DNA from: Pseudomonas citrullilanati
GTDB taxonomy: Bacteria > Pseudomonadota > Gammaproteobacteria > Pseudomonadales > Pseudomonadaceae
Assembly (NCBI RefSeq): GCF_030580855.1
Contig: NZ_JAUQOP010000009.1
Coordinates: 1-64,000, forward strand
DNA length: 64,000 nt
Direction: 5' to 3'
Shown: positions 41,635-49,644 of the stretch, in pieces
How positions within the stretch are numbered: the first letter of the stretch is position 1
How the letters are laid out: every line of letters begins with the position of its first letter
Translations under genes and position numbers: made by a program
Notes under the pieces: model-generated
The model's database searches: none
The model's input: the letters and a program-made list of their open reading frames with translations, nothing else
What the model was told of the DNA's origin: nothing

Positions 41635-42873
41635 TTACCGCCCCGCCAACTCCATGATCATCCGCGACAACAGATAAACCCGCGGCACCACGCTTTCCAC
41701 TTCGGCGTATTCCTCCGGGGTGTGGATGTTGCCGCCGACGATGCCAAACCCGTCCAGCGTCGGCGTGCCGACCCCGGCCGAAAGGCTGGCATCCGCCGCG
41801 CCGCCGCTGCCCTCTTCGGTGAGCTTGCGTCCCAGTTCGCCATAGATGCCCTGGGCCATGGCCATCAACCGGTCCGACTCCGCCGTCTGTGGCATCGGTG
41901 GCAGGCCGCGCTTGAGGCTGGTGGTGACCTCGGTGTCGGCGATCAACTTGTCCTGCGACACCCGCGCCAGGTCTTTTTCGATGCGGTCGAATTCTTCCGG
42001 CACCGCCGCCCGCACGTCGGCCTTGGCGCTGGCGTGGTCGGGAATCACGTTGGTCCGATCGCCAGCGTCGAGCACGGTGAAGTTGATGGTGGTTTTCTTT
42101 TCCGCATCGCCAAGCTTGCCCAGTTGCAGGACCTGGTGCGCCGCTTCCATTGCCGCGTTGCGCCCCAGCTCCGGCGCCACCCCGGCGTGGGACGCCTTGC
42201 CCTTGACCTCCAGCAACGCCGTGGCACTGCCCTTGCGCCACACCACCAGGCCATCCGCCGGGCGGCCCGGTTCCAGGTTGAGGGTCACGTCATGGGCCTT
42301 GGCGGTTTTCTTGATCAGGTCGGTGGCGGCGTCCGAACCGGTTTCCTCGCTGGCATCGAGCAGGAAGGTGATCTGCGCGTAGTTCTTGAAATCGAGGTCC
42401 TTGAGGATCTTCAAGGCGTAGACCCCGGCGACGATGCCGCCCTTGTCGTCCATCACCCCCGGCCCGTAGGCCCGCCCATCCTTGATATGGAAAGGACGCT
42501 CGGCGGCCGAGCCTTCCTTGAACACCGTGTCCATGTGGGCCATCAGCAGAATCCTGGCCTTGCCGCTGCCCTTGAGTGTGGCGAGGATGTGCTGGGTGCC
42601 GTCCGAGTTCGGCACTTTCTCGATGGTGGCGCCCAACTTCTTCAGCTCCTCGACGGTGATATCGCCGACCTGGGTCAGGCCCGGCACATACCCGGAACCG
42701 GAGTCGATATTGACCAGCCGTTCCAGCAGTTTCAGGGCCTCGCCCTTGTACTGTTCGGCGTGGGCCAGGACCTGCTGCTGGGGCTGCGCGAGGGCGACGG
42801 GCGACAGGGCGCCAAGGGCCAGGCTCAGGCCGAGGCTGACGGCCAGGCGGGTGCGAAGAGCGGTCATCGTCAT
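41635..42873 (-). CDS. M20 family metallopeptidase (carboxypeptidase G2-like)
   Basis: The 412-residue exported di-zinc enzyme resembles Pseudomonas carboxypeptidase G2, which removes C-terminal glutamate from folates and peptides. The signal peptide is about 29 residues. Metal and catalytic residues are seen at His113 and Asp115 (MAHMDTV), Asp142 (GPGVMDDKGG), Glu176-Glu177 (DASEETGSD) and a late His (GGNIHTPEEYA). GKASHAGVAPELG marks the dimerisation domain. The ATG at 42873 (MTMTALRTRL) is preferred to one 39 bases upstream. Confidence 0.9.
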   Translation of the reverse strand: MTMTALRTRLAVSLGLSLALGALSPVALAQPQQQVLAHAEQYKGEALKLLERLVNIDSGSGYVPGLTQVGDITVEELKKLGATIEKVPNSDGTQHILATLKGSGKARILLMAHMDTVFKEGSAAERPFHIKDGRAYGPGVMDDKGGIVAGVYALKILKDLDFKNYAQITFLLDASEETGSDAATDLIKKTAKAHDVTLNLEPGRPADGLVVWRKGSATALLEVKGKASHAGVAPELGRNAAMEAAHQVLQLGKLGDAEKKTTINFTVLDAGDRTNVIPDHASAKADVRAAVPEEFDRIEKDLARVSQDKLIADTEVTTSLKRGLPPMPQTAESDRLMAMAQGIYGELGRKLTEEGSGGAADASLSAGVGTPTLDGFGIVGGNIHTPEEYAEVESVVPRVYLLSRMIMELAGR

Positions 42874-43069
42874 GATTTCATCCTTGTTCCGTAGCGAAAG
42901 GTGCACGGGCACCCTACCCGACTCTGGCCCGAGGCTCCAGTGACCCGCGCCCCAGGGGCCGGCCCCCGCCCAAGGGCGCCAGGTTTTTTTATTCGTCTCG
43001 AATACTGGGTAAGCCGCCGATTTTGGCTATACATGACAAGGGTCCGGCATATTCCGAGGAAGGAGGCCC

Positions 43070-44521
43070 ATGCGCAGTTACCAGGTGTTGATCATCGGCA
43101 GTGGGTTTGGAGGCCAGTGCGCGGCGGTCAATTTGCTGAAAGAGGGAATCGAGGATTTCCTGATACTCGAGCGCCGGGACTTTTTCGGTGGCACCTGGTG
43201 CCAGAACACCTACCCCGGCGCGGCGGTGGACGTTCCCTCGCCCCTGTATTCCCTGTCCTTCGCCGCCTATGACTGGCGGCAGATGTTCGCCGGGCAGGAC
43301 GAATTGCAGCGCTACACCCAGGACGTGATCGAGCGCTTCAAGCTGCGGGATAAAGTACAGCTGGGAACGAATGTCGAGCGAGTGACATGGGACGACGACG
43401 CCCGGCAATGGGTGGTCCAGACCCATCGCCAGGTCTATCGCGCGCAGTTCCTGATCAATGCCACGGGGCCCCTCAGCCAACCGGTGATCCCGGCGTTCGA
43501 AGGCCGGGAGCGCTTCCAGGGCAAGGCCTTTCATACCAACCATTGGGACCACGCCTACGACCATCGCCACAAACGCGTGGCCATTGTCGGCAGCGGCGCC
43601 AGCGCCGCCCAGGTGATTCCGGCCATCGCCCCGCAGGTCGAGCACCTGCACGTGTTCCAGCGCACGCCCCATTGGGTGCTGCCGCGTCCCGACCGCACGT
43701 TCAATCGCTTCGAGCGTTGGCTACTGGGCCTGGCGCCGATGCGCACGCTGTTGCGCTGGTCGATCTACTGGCAATTCGAGACCCGGGTGATCGCCTTCAA
43801 ATATTCACGGCTGGCGGTGCGCATGGTCCAGCGCAAGGCATTGAAGCGACTGCATCGCCAAGTGCCGGACCCGCACCTGCGCCAGCGCTTGACCCCGGAC
43901 TACCTGATCGGCTGCAAGCGCGTGATCCTCTCCAATACACTTTACCCGGCCCTGTGCCGGCCCAACGTCAGCGTGCACGGTCGCGAGCAAGGCATCGCCG
44001 CCCTCGACGAGACCGGCATCATCATGCGGGACGGCCAGCACATCGAGCTGGACCTGATCGTCTGGTCGACCGGCTATGACGCCACCGACGGGGTGATTTC
44101 CTACCCCGTGACCGGCAAGAACGCCACCGAGCTGCGCACCGTATGGGACCCGTATCCCCGCGCCTACCTGGGCACCAGCCTGCCGGGCTTTCCCAACCTG
44201 TTCATCGTGACCGGGCCCAACACCGGCATCGGCCACACCTCGGCGCTGTTCATCATCGAAGCGCAGATGAACTACATCCTCGACTGCATCCGCACGCTGA
44301 AGCGGCAAAACCTGCGCAGCGTCGAAGTGCGGCCGGACGCGGAACGACGCTACACCGAGATGATCCACCGGGAAATGCAGCGCACCGTGTGGAAATCCGG
44401 TGGCTGTCACAGCTGGTATCAAAGCAAAAGCGGTCATGTGATCGCGATGTTCCCGGGTTTCAGCTTCACTTATTACTGGTTGACCCGTCGCCTGAAGCCG
44501 GCGGATCACATCCTGTCGTAA
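43070..44521 (+). CDS. Flavin-containing (Baeyer-Villiger type) monooxygenase
   Basis: The 483-residue FAD/NADPH monooxygenase has an FAD site GSGFGG at residues 10-15 and an NADPH site GSGASA at 174-179. Between them, F149-x-G151-xxx-H155-xxx-W159-D160 matches the Baeyer-Villiger fingerprint FxGxxxHxxxW. Such enzymes turn ketones into esters or lactones. It lies 17 bases upstream of an alpha/beta hydrolase that could hydrolyse the product. An AGGAGG ribosome site precedes the start. The natural substrate is unknown. Confidence 0.9.
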   Translation: MRSYQVLIIGSGFGGQCAAVNLLKEGIEDFLILERRDFFGGTWCQNTYPGAAVDVPSPLYSLSFAAYDWRQMFAGQDELQRYTQDVIERFKLRDKVQLGTNVERVTWDDDARQWVVQTHRQVYRAQFLINATGPLSQPVIPAFEGRERFQGKAFHTNHWDHAYDHRHKRVAIVGSGASAAQVIPAIAPQVEHLHVFQRTPHWVLPRPDRTFNRFERWLLGLAPMRTLLRWSIYWQFETRVIAFKYSRLAVRMVQRKALKRLHRQVPDPHLRQRLTPDYLIGCKRVILSNTLYPALCRPNVSVHGREQGIAALDETGIIMRDGQHIELDLIVWSTGYDATDGVISYPVTGKNATELRTVWDPYPRAYLGTSLPGFPNLFIVTGPNTGIGHTSALFIIEAQMNYILDCIRTLKRQNLRSVEVRPDAERRYTEMIHREMQRTVWKSGGCHSWYQSKSGHVIAMFPGFSFTYYWLTRRLKPADHILS

Positions 44522-44538
44522 CCCATGGAGGGCGTGAC

Positions 44539-45468
44539 ATGCTGGTGTTGTGGGTAGTCCTTGCCGTGTTTATCGCCTGGAGCTGGTTGACGTATCCGGG
44601 CATTGGCCATGTGCTGTATGACATGAGCATGGCCCTGGAGGCGCGACTCTACCGGTTGCACAAGATCACCGTGCCCATCAGCGAGATGACCGTGTCGACC
44701 TGGCAGGGCGGGCCCTATGAAGCCTCCGGGAGCATCCTGATGCTGCATGGCTACAGCGCCGACAAGAATCTGTGGCTGCGCTTCGCCCGGCATTTCGTCG
44801 GTGACTACCGGGTGGTGATCCCCGACCTCGCCGGCCATGGCGAGACCGGCTTCAAGGCCGGCGGCGGCTACGACATCCCGACCCAGGCCCGGCGCGCGAT
44901 CGAGCTGCTCGATGCCTGCGGCCTGGACAAGGTCCATGTGATCGGCAACTCCATGGGCGGCCACCTCGCCGCATGGCTGGCGGCCACCTACCCCGAGCGC
45001 GTCTCGACCCTGGCGCTGATCGACCCCGCCGGCGTCACCGCCCCCGAGCCCAGCGACATGGAGCGTCACCTGGCCGCCGGGCACAACCCGTTCCTCGTGC
45101 ACTCGCGGGATGAATTCGCGCCGTTCTACGCCATGACCATGGCCTCGCCGCCCTGGGTGCCGAGCGTGGTGCTGGCGGCATTGGCGCAACGCTACGAGCA
45201 GCGCCGGGATGAACTGGCGGAGATCTTCGTCGACTTTCGCGCCAGCCCGCCGATGGAGCCGCACCTGAGCGACATCCGCGCACCGTCGCTGTTGCTCTGG
45301 GGGCGCAAGGACCGGCTGATCGACGTCAGCAGCGTGCCGGTGTGGAGCAAGGGCATCGCCGACCTGCGGGTGGAAATCTGGGACGGCGTCGGCCACATGC
45401 CCATGGTCGAGAAACCGGGAAAAACCGCGGCGTTGTACCGGGCATTCCTCAAGGGCCTGGGACAGTAG
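44539..45468 (+). CDS. Membrane-anchored alpha/beta hydrolase
   Basis: The 309-residue esterase/lipase-like protein has an N-terminal hydrophobic anchor (about residues 2-20), the oxyanion HGYSADKNLW at 70, the nucleophile elbow GNSMGG with Ser138, a late Asp in WGRKDRLID and the catalytic His in GVGHMPMVEKP. It is probably co-transcribed with the Baeyer-Villiger-type gene and may hydrolyse its ester or lactone product. The ATG at 44539, with GGAG upstream, is chosen within a longer open frame. Confidence 0.88.
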   Translation: MLVLWVVLAVFIAWSWLTYPGIGHVLYDMSMALEARLYRLHKITVPISEMTVSTWQGGPYEASGSILMLHGYSADKNLWLRFARHFVGDYRVVIPDLAGHGETGFKAGGGYDIPTQARRAIELLDACGLDKVHVIGNSMGGHLAAWLAATYPERVSTLALIDPAGVTAPEPSDMERHLAAGHNPFLVHSRDEFAPFYAMTMASPPWVPSVVLAALAQRYEQRRDELAEIFVDFRASPPMEPHLSDIRAPSLLLWGRKDRLIDVSSVPVWSKGIADLRVEIWDGVGHMPMVEKPGKTAALYRAFLKGLGQ

Positions 45469-45592
45469 CGGCGCCACGGGATCAGTCCCTGGCAGAATGA
45501 AGTCCTGAAGATTCTTCGTTTGTCGGCACCGACGAAGGCTGCGATCTTTCGTGCAACTTCTCTCCCGATTGCCATAGCCAGGAACGCCCACC

Positions 45593-46969
45593 ATGAGCTT
45601 CGTCAGCCCCGACCTGATCCGTCAACGCTTCTCCCGGGCGATGTCCGACATGTACCGCGACGAGGTGCCGTTGTATGGCGCGTTGATGAAGCTGGTGGAG
45701 CACACCAACGCCCAGGTCCTGGCGGAAGATCCCGCCCTGGCCGCTCACCTGCGCAGCACCGGCGAACTGCAACGCCTGGACTTGGAACGTCACGGCGCGA
45801 TCCGCGTCGGCACCGCGGCGGAGCTGGCGACCCTGGGGCGACTGTTCGCGGTCATGGGCATGCAGCCGGTGGGCTACTACGACCTCACGCCCGCCGGGGT
45901 GCCGGTGCATTCCACCGCGTTCCGCGCCGTGCATGAACGTGCGTTGCAAGTCAGCCCGTTCAGGGTATTCACCTCCCTCCTGCGCCTGGAACTGATCGAG
46001 AACGCCGGGCTGCGGGCGTTTGCCGAGTCGGTATTGGCCAAGCGGCAGATCTTCACCCCCGGCGCCCTGGAACTCATCGCCCTGGCCGAGCGCGAGGGGG
46101 GCCTGACCGAGCCTCAGGCGGACGACTTTGTCCGGCAGGCCCTGGAAACTTTTCGCTGGCACCCCAGCGCCACCGTGACGGCGGACCAATACCGGCAGTT
46201 GAGCGCGCAACATCGGCTGATCGCCGACGTGGTCGCGTTCAAGGGCCCGCACATCAACCACCTGACCCCACGGACCCTGGACATCGATATCGTCCAGGCC
46301 CAGATGCCCGTGCACGGCATCACCCCCAAGGCGGTGATCGAAGGCCCGCCCCGTCGCCAGTGCCCGATCCTGCTGCGCCAGACCAGCTTCAAGGCCCTCG
46401 ACGAACCTGTCGCCTTCACTGACCAACCCGAGGCCCAAGGCAGCCACAGCGCCCGCTTCGGTGAAATCGAACAACGCGGTGCCGCCCTCACGCCCAAGGG
46501 CCGAGCCCTCTACGATCAATTGCTGAACGCGGCCCGCGATGCGCTGGGGGAGTTTCCCAACGAAGCCAACGCCCAGCGCCACGACGCATTGATGAGCGAA
46601 CATTTCGCGGCCTTCCCGGACGACCACGAGCAACTGCGCCGCCAGGCCCTGGCCTACTTCCGCTACTTCGTGACACCGGAAGGCCTCGCCGCCAAGGGTA
46701 CCCTCCAAACGCCGGCCTCCCTGGAGCGCTTGCTGGAACTGCGCTACCTGCGCGCCGAGCCCCTCGTATACGAGGACTTCCTGCCGGTCAGTGCGGCGGG
46801 CATCTTCCAGTCGAACCTGGGTGACGCCGCCCAGAGCCACTACGCCGGACAATCCAACCGCCAGGCTTTCGAAGAGGCCCTGGGACGCTCGACCATCGAC
46901 GAGCTGGGTCTGTATGCGCAGACGCAGCAGCGCTCCATCGATGAGTGCATGGTTGCGCTGGGTGTATAG
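45593..46969 (+). CDS. hglS: 2-oxoadipate dioxygenase/decarboxylase (HglS, DUF1338)
   Basis: The 458-residue iron enzyme of the YdcJ/DUF1338 family converts 2-oxoadipate to D-2-hydroxyglutarate in the D-lysine branch of lysine breakdown in P. putida. The metal triad known there (His70, His226, Glu294) falls here at His67 (LERHGAIRVGT), His223 (HINHLTPRTLD) and Glu291 (ARFGEIEQRG), a constant offset of three residues. No other lysine-degradation gene lies beside it, which is common for this gene. Confidence 0.92.
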   Translation: MSFVSPDLIRQRFSRAMSDMYRDEVPLYGALMKLVEHTNAQVLAEDPALAAHLRSTGELQRLDLERHGAIRVGTAAELATLGRLFAVMGMQPVGYYDLTPAGVPVHSTAFRAVHERALQVSPFRVFTSLLRLELIENAGLRAFAESVLAKRQIFTPGALELIALAEREGGLTEPQADDFVRQALETFRWHPSATVTADQYRQLSAQHRLIADVVAFKGPHINHLTPRTLDIDIVQAQMPVHGITPKAVIEGPPRRQCPILLRQTSFKALDEPVAFTDQPEAQGSHSARFGEIEQRGAALTPKGRALYDQLLNAARDALGEFPNEANAQRHDALMSEHFAAFPDDHEQLRRQALAYFRYFVTPEGLAAKGTLQTPASLERLLELRYLRAEPLVYEDFLPVSAAGIFQSNLGDAAQSHYAGQSNRQAFEEALGRSTIDELGLYAQTQQRSIDECMVALGV

Positions 46970-47093
46970 GAAAAGTAGCTCGGCAGGAATTTGCGTTGAA
47001 CCAGGCAAGCCTTGATGCGTTTTTCCTGCCGGAATGGCATGGCGATACCGGTTAAATTACTCAATATATTGATTTGTATGAGTTTTTTCGAGG

Positions 47094-47109
47094 TGGCACA
47101 GCTCTTGAT
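47094..47109 (+). promoter_or_regulatory. Candidate sigma-54 promoter of hcp
   Basis: TGGCAC at 47094-47099, five bases, then TTGAT at 47105-47109 matches the -24/-12 pattern TGGCAC-N5-TTGCA except for A in place of C in the -12 element. It lies 58 bases upstream of the hcp start. Pseudomonas hcp genes are often sigma-54 dependent. Confidence 0.55.
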
Positions 47110-47166
47110 ATCCGTCGGGTCCCTGGAACGACTTCCGTCCCAGGCTATCCAGGAAGGAGAACATCC

Positions 47167-47685
47167 TTGGCTACCCCCGCGTATATGGTTATCGAAGGCT
47201 ATAAGCAAGGTCTGATCACTGCCGGTGCCTTTTCGGCCCAATCGGTCGGCAACATCTATCAAGAGGGCCATGAAGACCAGATCCTGGTGCAGGGTTTCCA
47301 GCACCACATTACCGTCCCGCGAGATCCCCAGTCCGGTCAACCAACAGGCCAGCGCGTGCATCATCCTCTCGTCATCACAAAGGTGTTCGACAAGGCCACC
47401 CCTTTGCTGCAGGCAGCACTTACAAGCGGCGAACGCCTGGAAAAGGTAGAAATTCAGTGGATGCGGACTTCAGCAGAGGGCACTCAGGAGCACTATTTCA
47501 CTACGACGATGTTTGACGCAGTCATCGTCGAGATCAAGGACTACATGTTCAACTGCCAGGATCCAACAAACGCACACTTTACCCATCTGGAGGATGTGCA
47601 TTTCTCGTATCGCAAGATCACCTGGAATCATGAAGTCTGCGGCACGATGGGCGTTGATGATTGGCGCGCGCCCGTGGCGGGCTAG
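47167..47685 (+). CDS. hcp: Type VI secretion tube protein Hcp
   Basis: The 172-residue protein forms hexameric rings of the T6SS tube and is itself secreted. It matches the P. aeruginosa Hcp family closely (ATPAYMVIEGYKQGLITAGA, VQGFQHHITVPRDPQSGQPT, NCQDPTNAHFTHLEDVHFSY, DDWRAPVAG). The start is a TTG at 47167 with AGGAAGGAG upstream; a longer frame from 47074 would include the promoter. No vgrG, tss or effector gene follows, so it is an orphan copy. Confidence 0.93.
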   Translation: MATPAYMVIEGYKQGLITAGAFSAQSVGNIYQEGHEDQILVQGFQHHITVPRDPQSGQPTGQRVHHPLVITKVFDKATPLLQAALTSGERLEKVEIQWMRTSAEGTQEHYFTTTMFDAVIVEIKDYMFNCQDPTNAHFTHLEDVHFSYRKITWNHEVCGTMGVDDWRAPVAG

Positions 47686-48059
47686 AAAAAATGCCCGTGC
47701 CTTCATCAAAAACCCACCGGACGATGTGCGCTGAATTAGGAAAGTACTGACTCCAAGGGTGTTCGCCCAGTGCGATGGCCTCGGCATTCCATGCACTGGT
47801 AAAGAGCCTGACACTGGGCGAACGGGCACAATAATAGTGGAAGTTGCAGGGTGTGTCCGCCGTTCTCGTTTAAATAATTGTTTATGTGCAACACAATGTT
47901 TAAAACCGATGCGTTACATCACCGGATGAAAACGCCACGACCTACTTTGTTAAAGTACAAAGTTATACAAACAGTTTTACAAATATTAAATCCAGTACAA
48001 AAACTTCCATGCCCAAGGGCGGCCTGGCTCGAAAGTCAGACCGTCAGGGCCACCACGCA
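47686..48059. other. AT-rich intergenic region with long inverted repeat
   Basis: No gene is seen in these 374 bases. A perfect 12-bp inverted repeat, GTTCGCCCAGTG (47761-47772) and CACTGGGCGAAC (47812-47823), encloses a smaller hairpin (ATGG/CCAT). From about 47868 to 48008 the sequence is much richer in A and T than its surroundings and includes ACTTTGT/ACAAAGT arms (47944-47950/47957-47963). It may hold promoters or protein-binding sites. Confidence 0.6.
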
Positions 48060-48233
48060 TCAACCCCGCCGCCCAGTCTTCTGCGCATCGGTCTCCCCCG
48101 CTTGCTCATCGCCGCCTTGCTGCTTGCGCTTGGCCGGGTCGTTGGGGCGCAGGGCGTCGTTGTCGCGCTCCACCTCACCGGGCATCGCGGGGTCGTCAGG
48201 GTTGTGCTGGGTGGATTCGGTGGAATGTTTCAT
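48060..48233 (-). CDS. Small hydrophilic protein (57 residues)
   Basis: A short reading frame with an ATG at 48233 preceded by GAGGAAA at 6-base spacing. The product is MKHSTESTQHNPDDPAMPGE followed by a tail rich in Asp, Glu, Lys, Gln and Gly. It is highly charged and probably disordered, with no hydrophobic core. Its start is 33 bases after the stop of the 80-residue gene upstream, suggesting one transcript. The function is unknown. It is easily missed by gene finders because of its length. Confidence 0.6.
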   Translation of the reverse strand: MKHSTESTQHNPDDPAMPGEVERDNDALRPNDPAKRKQQGGDEQAGETDAQKTGRRG

Positions 48234-48265
48234 GGCGGTTTCCTCAAGTCTTTACAAGCGTGGAA

Positions 48266-48508
48266 TCAGGCGTCGGGGTCGGCGACTTCTTCCGCGACGT
48301 TGGCATCGGGCGAGCGTTGATGCAGTTGCTCGGCCTGGGCTTTCAACGCTTGCCACTGCGCCAGGTCGATGGCGCCTTGGCCGAACAGGTCATTGGCCAC
48401 CTGCATCAGTTCGGTGAAATGAGCATCGGGCGACTGCTGCCAGTAGGCCTTGTCGTCGAACAGCCGCTGCCAATCGGCCAGCGACGGAGGGGTGAGGTCA
48501 TCGCTCAT
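48266..48508 (-). CDS. Small conserved hypothetical protein
   Basis: The 80-residue acidic soluble protein begins MSDDLTPPSLADWQRLFDDK. The ATG at 48508 has GCAGGAG upstream. It contains helices (AHFTELMQVANDLFGQGAID, LAQWQALKAQAEQLHQ) and a disordered acidic tail. I do not recognise a domain. It is probably in a two-gene unit with the 57-residue gene downstream. Confidence 0.65.
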   Translation of the reverse strand: MSDDLTPPSLADWQRLFDDKAYWQQSPDAHFTELMQVANDLFGQGAIDLAQWQALKAQAEQLHQRSPDANVAEEVADPDA

Positions 48509-48573
48509 GGCGGGCTCCTGCGAGGCGTTCATAAGCTATGAGGGCCGACGCTCCCGGGGAGTTCCGGCGATTA

Positions 48574-49644
48574 TCAGTAGCCGGTCATTTCCAGGTAGCC
48601 GATACCGCCGTGGCTGCCGCTCAACCGCACCGGCCCTTCCCAGTATGGAATGCGCAGGTTCATCCAGGCGGCGGGGTTCAAGGCCTCGGTGGTGATATCC
48701 AGATGCTTGCCCGGCACCTTGATGGACCAGCGCACCGGCATCGCGCGGCCAGCGACCCGGGCGGTATCGCCTGGCGCCAATTCGATATCGCCAGCCCGGA
48801 GCGTTTGCGAACGACCCTGGGCATCGATCCAGGTGCCGGTGAGGTACGGCGCGCCGTCCTTGTGGCGCATGCGGTACAGCATCAGGTGTTCACCGCTGTC
48901 CAGGTGCAGGGAGAACCAGTCCCACCCGGTCTGGTTCGCCGTCAGCGGTTGGCTGCTCCACTCGCGATCCAGCCAGGCCGGGCCGCTGACCGTGTAGCGC
49001 TGGCCGTCGATTTCCAACTGGCCGCTGGCCTGGAAGAACGGCTGGCTGTAGTAGTACGAGGCCTGGCCCTGCTCGGACTTCTGGCTGAAACCGTTGTCTC
49101 CTTGCAACACCAACGGCCGGGTCGAGGTGAGCCGCAAGGCATAGCTGAACCGAGGGTCGCGGGCCTTCAGCTGCATATCCGCCAATGGATCGGCGCCTGA
49201 CGCCTGGGTGCTGAACTGCCAGTCATCGATCCAGGCCTCGAAGGGCGTCGCCTGTACCCCGGCCTGCCCTACGCCGCCACGGGCGTAGCGCTCGGCGGCA
49301 TGGTGCACGGTGGCCGAGGTGACCGCCGCGTGACCGAGCCAGATCGTCTGGTTACGCCAGCCCGCGGCCGGCGGCGCGGCGTTCAAGGCGTTGCGAAACA
49401 GGGTCCACTGCACGCCAAAATCGCGACCCTGGGCGTCCTTCAGATTGGCGGTGACGTACCACCACTCGATACGGTAACCCTCGTGGACGCCGTGGTCGGC
49501 CGGGAAACCGAAGACCCGTCCCGGCACCACCGGCATGAACGCGACCGCCTGGTCGCCAAGGCCGGCAAAGCCCTTTTCTGGCGCTTGCGGGTTGTCGCAG
49601 CCAGCGAGCAACGCCAACAGCAGCAGGCCAATCCTGAACTTCAT
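48574..49644 (-). CDS. AttH-like/carotenoid 1,2-hydratase-type lipoprotein
   Basis: The 356-residue protein has a lipobox LLAGC with lipidated cysteine 16. The body matches the lipocalin-like AttH/CrtC fold (EWWYVTANLKDAQGRDFGVQ, WLGHAAVTS, SGPAWLDREWSSQPL, GWDWFSLHLDSGEHLMLYRM). Its start overlaps the stop of the ABC permease by 4 bases, so the three genes downstream of 52783 form one unit resembling attEFGH. It probably binds a lipophilic molecule in the envelope; the ligand is unknown. A longer frame upstream of 49644 runs through the permease in another frame and is not coding. Confidence 0.88.
   Translation of the reverse strand: MKFRIGLLLLALLAGCDNPQAPEKGFAGLGDQAVAFMPVVPGRVFGFPADHGVHEGYRIEWWYVTANLKDAQGRDFGVQWTLFRNALNAAPPAAGWRNQTIWLGHAAVTSATVHHAAERYARGGVGQAGVQATPFEAWIDDWQFSTQASGADPLADMQLKARDPRFSYALRLTSTRPLVLQGDNGFSQKSEQGQASYYYSQPFFQASGQLEIDGQRYTVSGPAWLDREWSSQPLTANQTGWDWFSLHLDSGEHLMLYRMRHKDGAPYLTGTWIDAQGRSQTLRAGDIELAPGDTARVAGRAMPVRWSIKVPGKHLDITTEALNPAAWMNLRIPYWEGPVRLSGSHGGIGYLEMTGY

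Noticed and set aside
44143..44538. N-terminal extension of the alpha/beta hydrolase
   Set aside because: It runs out of frame through the monooxygenase gene, and a ribosome site and hydrophobic start exist at 44539.
47761..47823. Integron attC site
   Set aside because: The arms have GTT on the left and AAC on the right, the opposite of the RYYYAAC...GTTRRRY layout, and there is no cassette array or integrase nearby.
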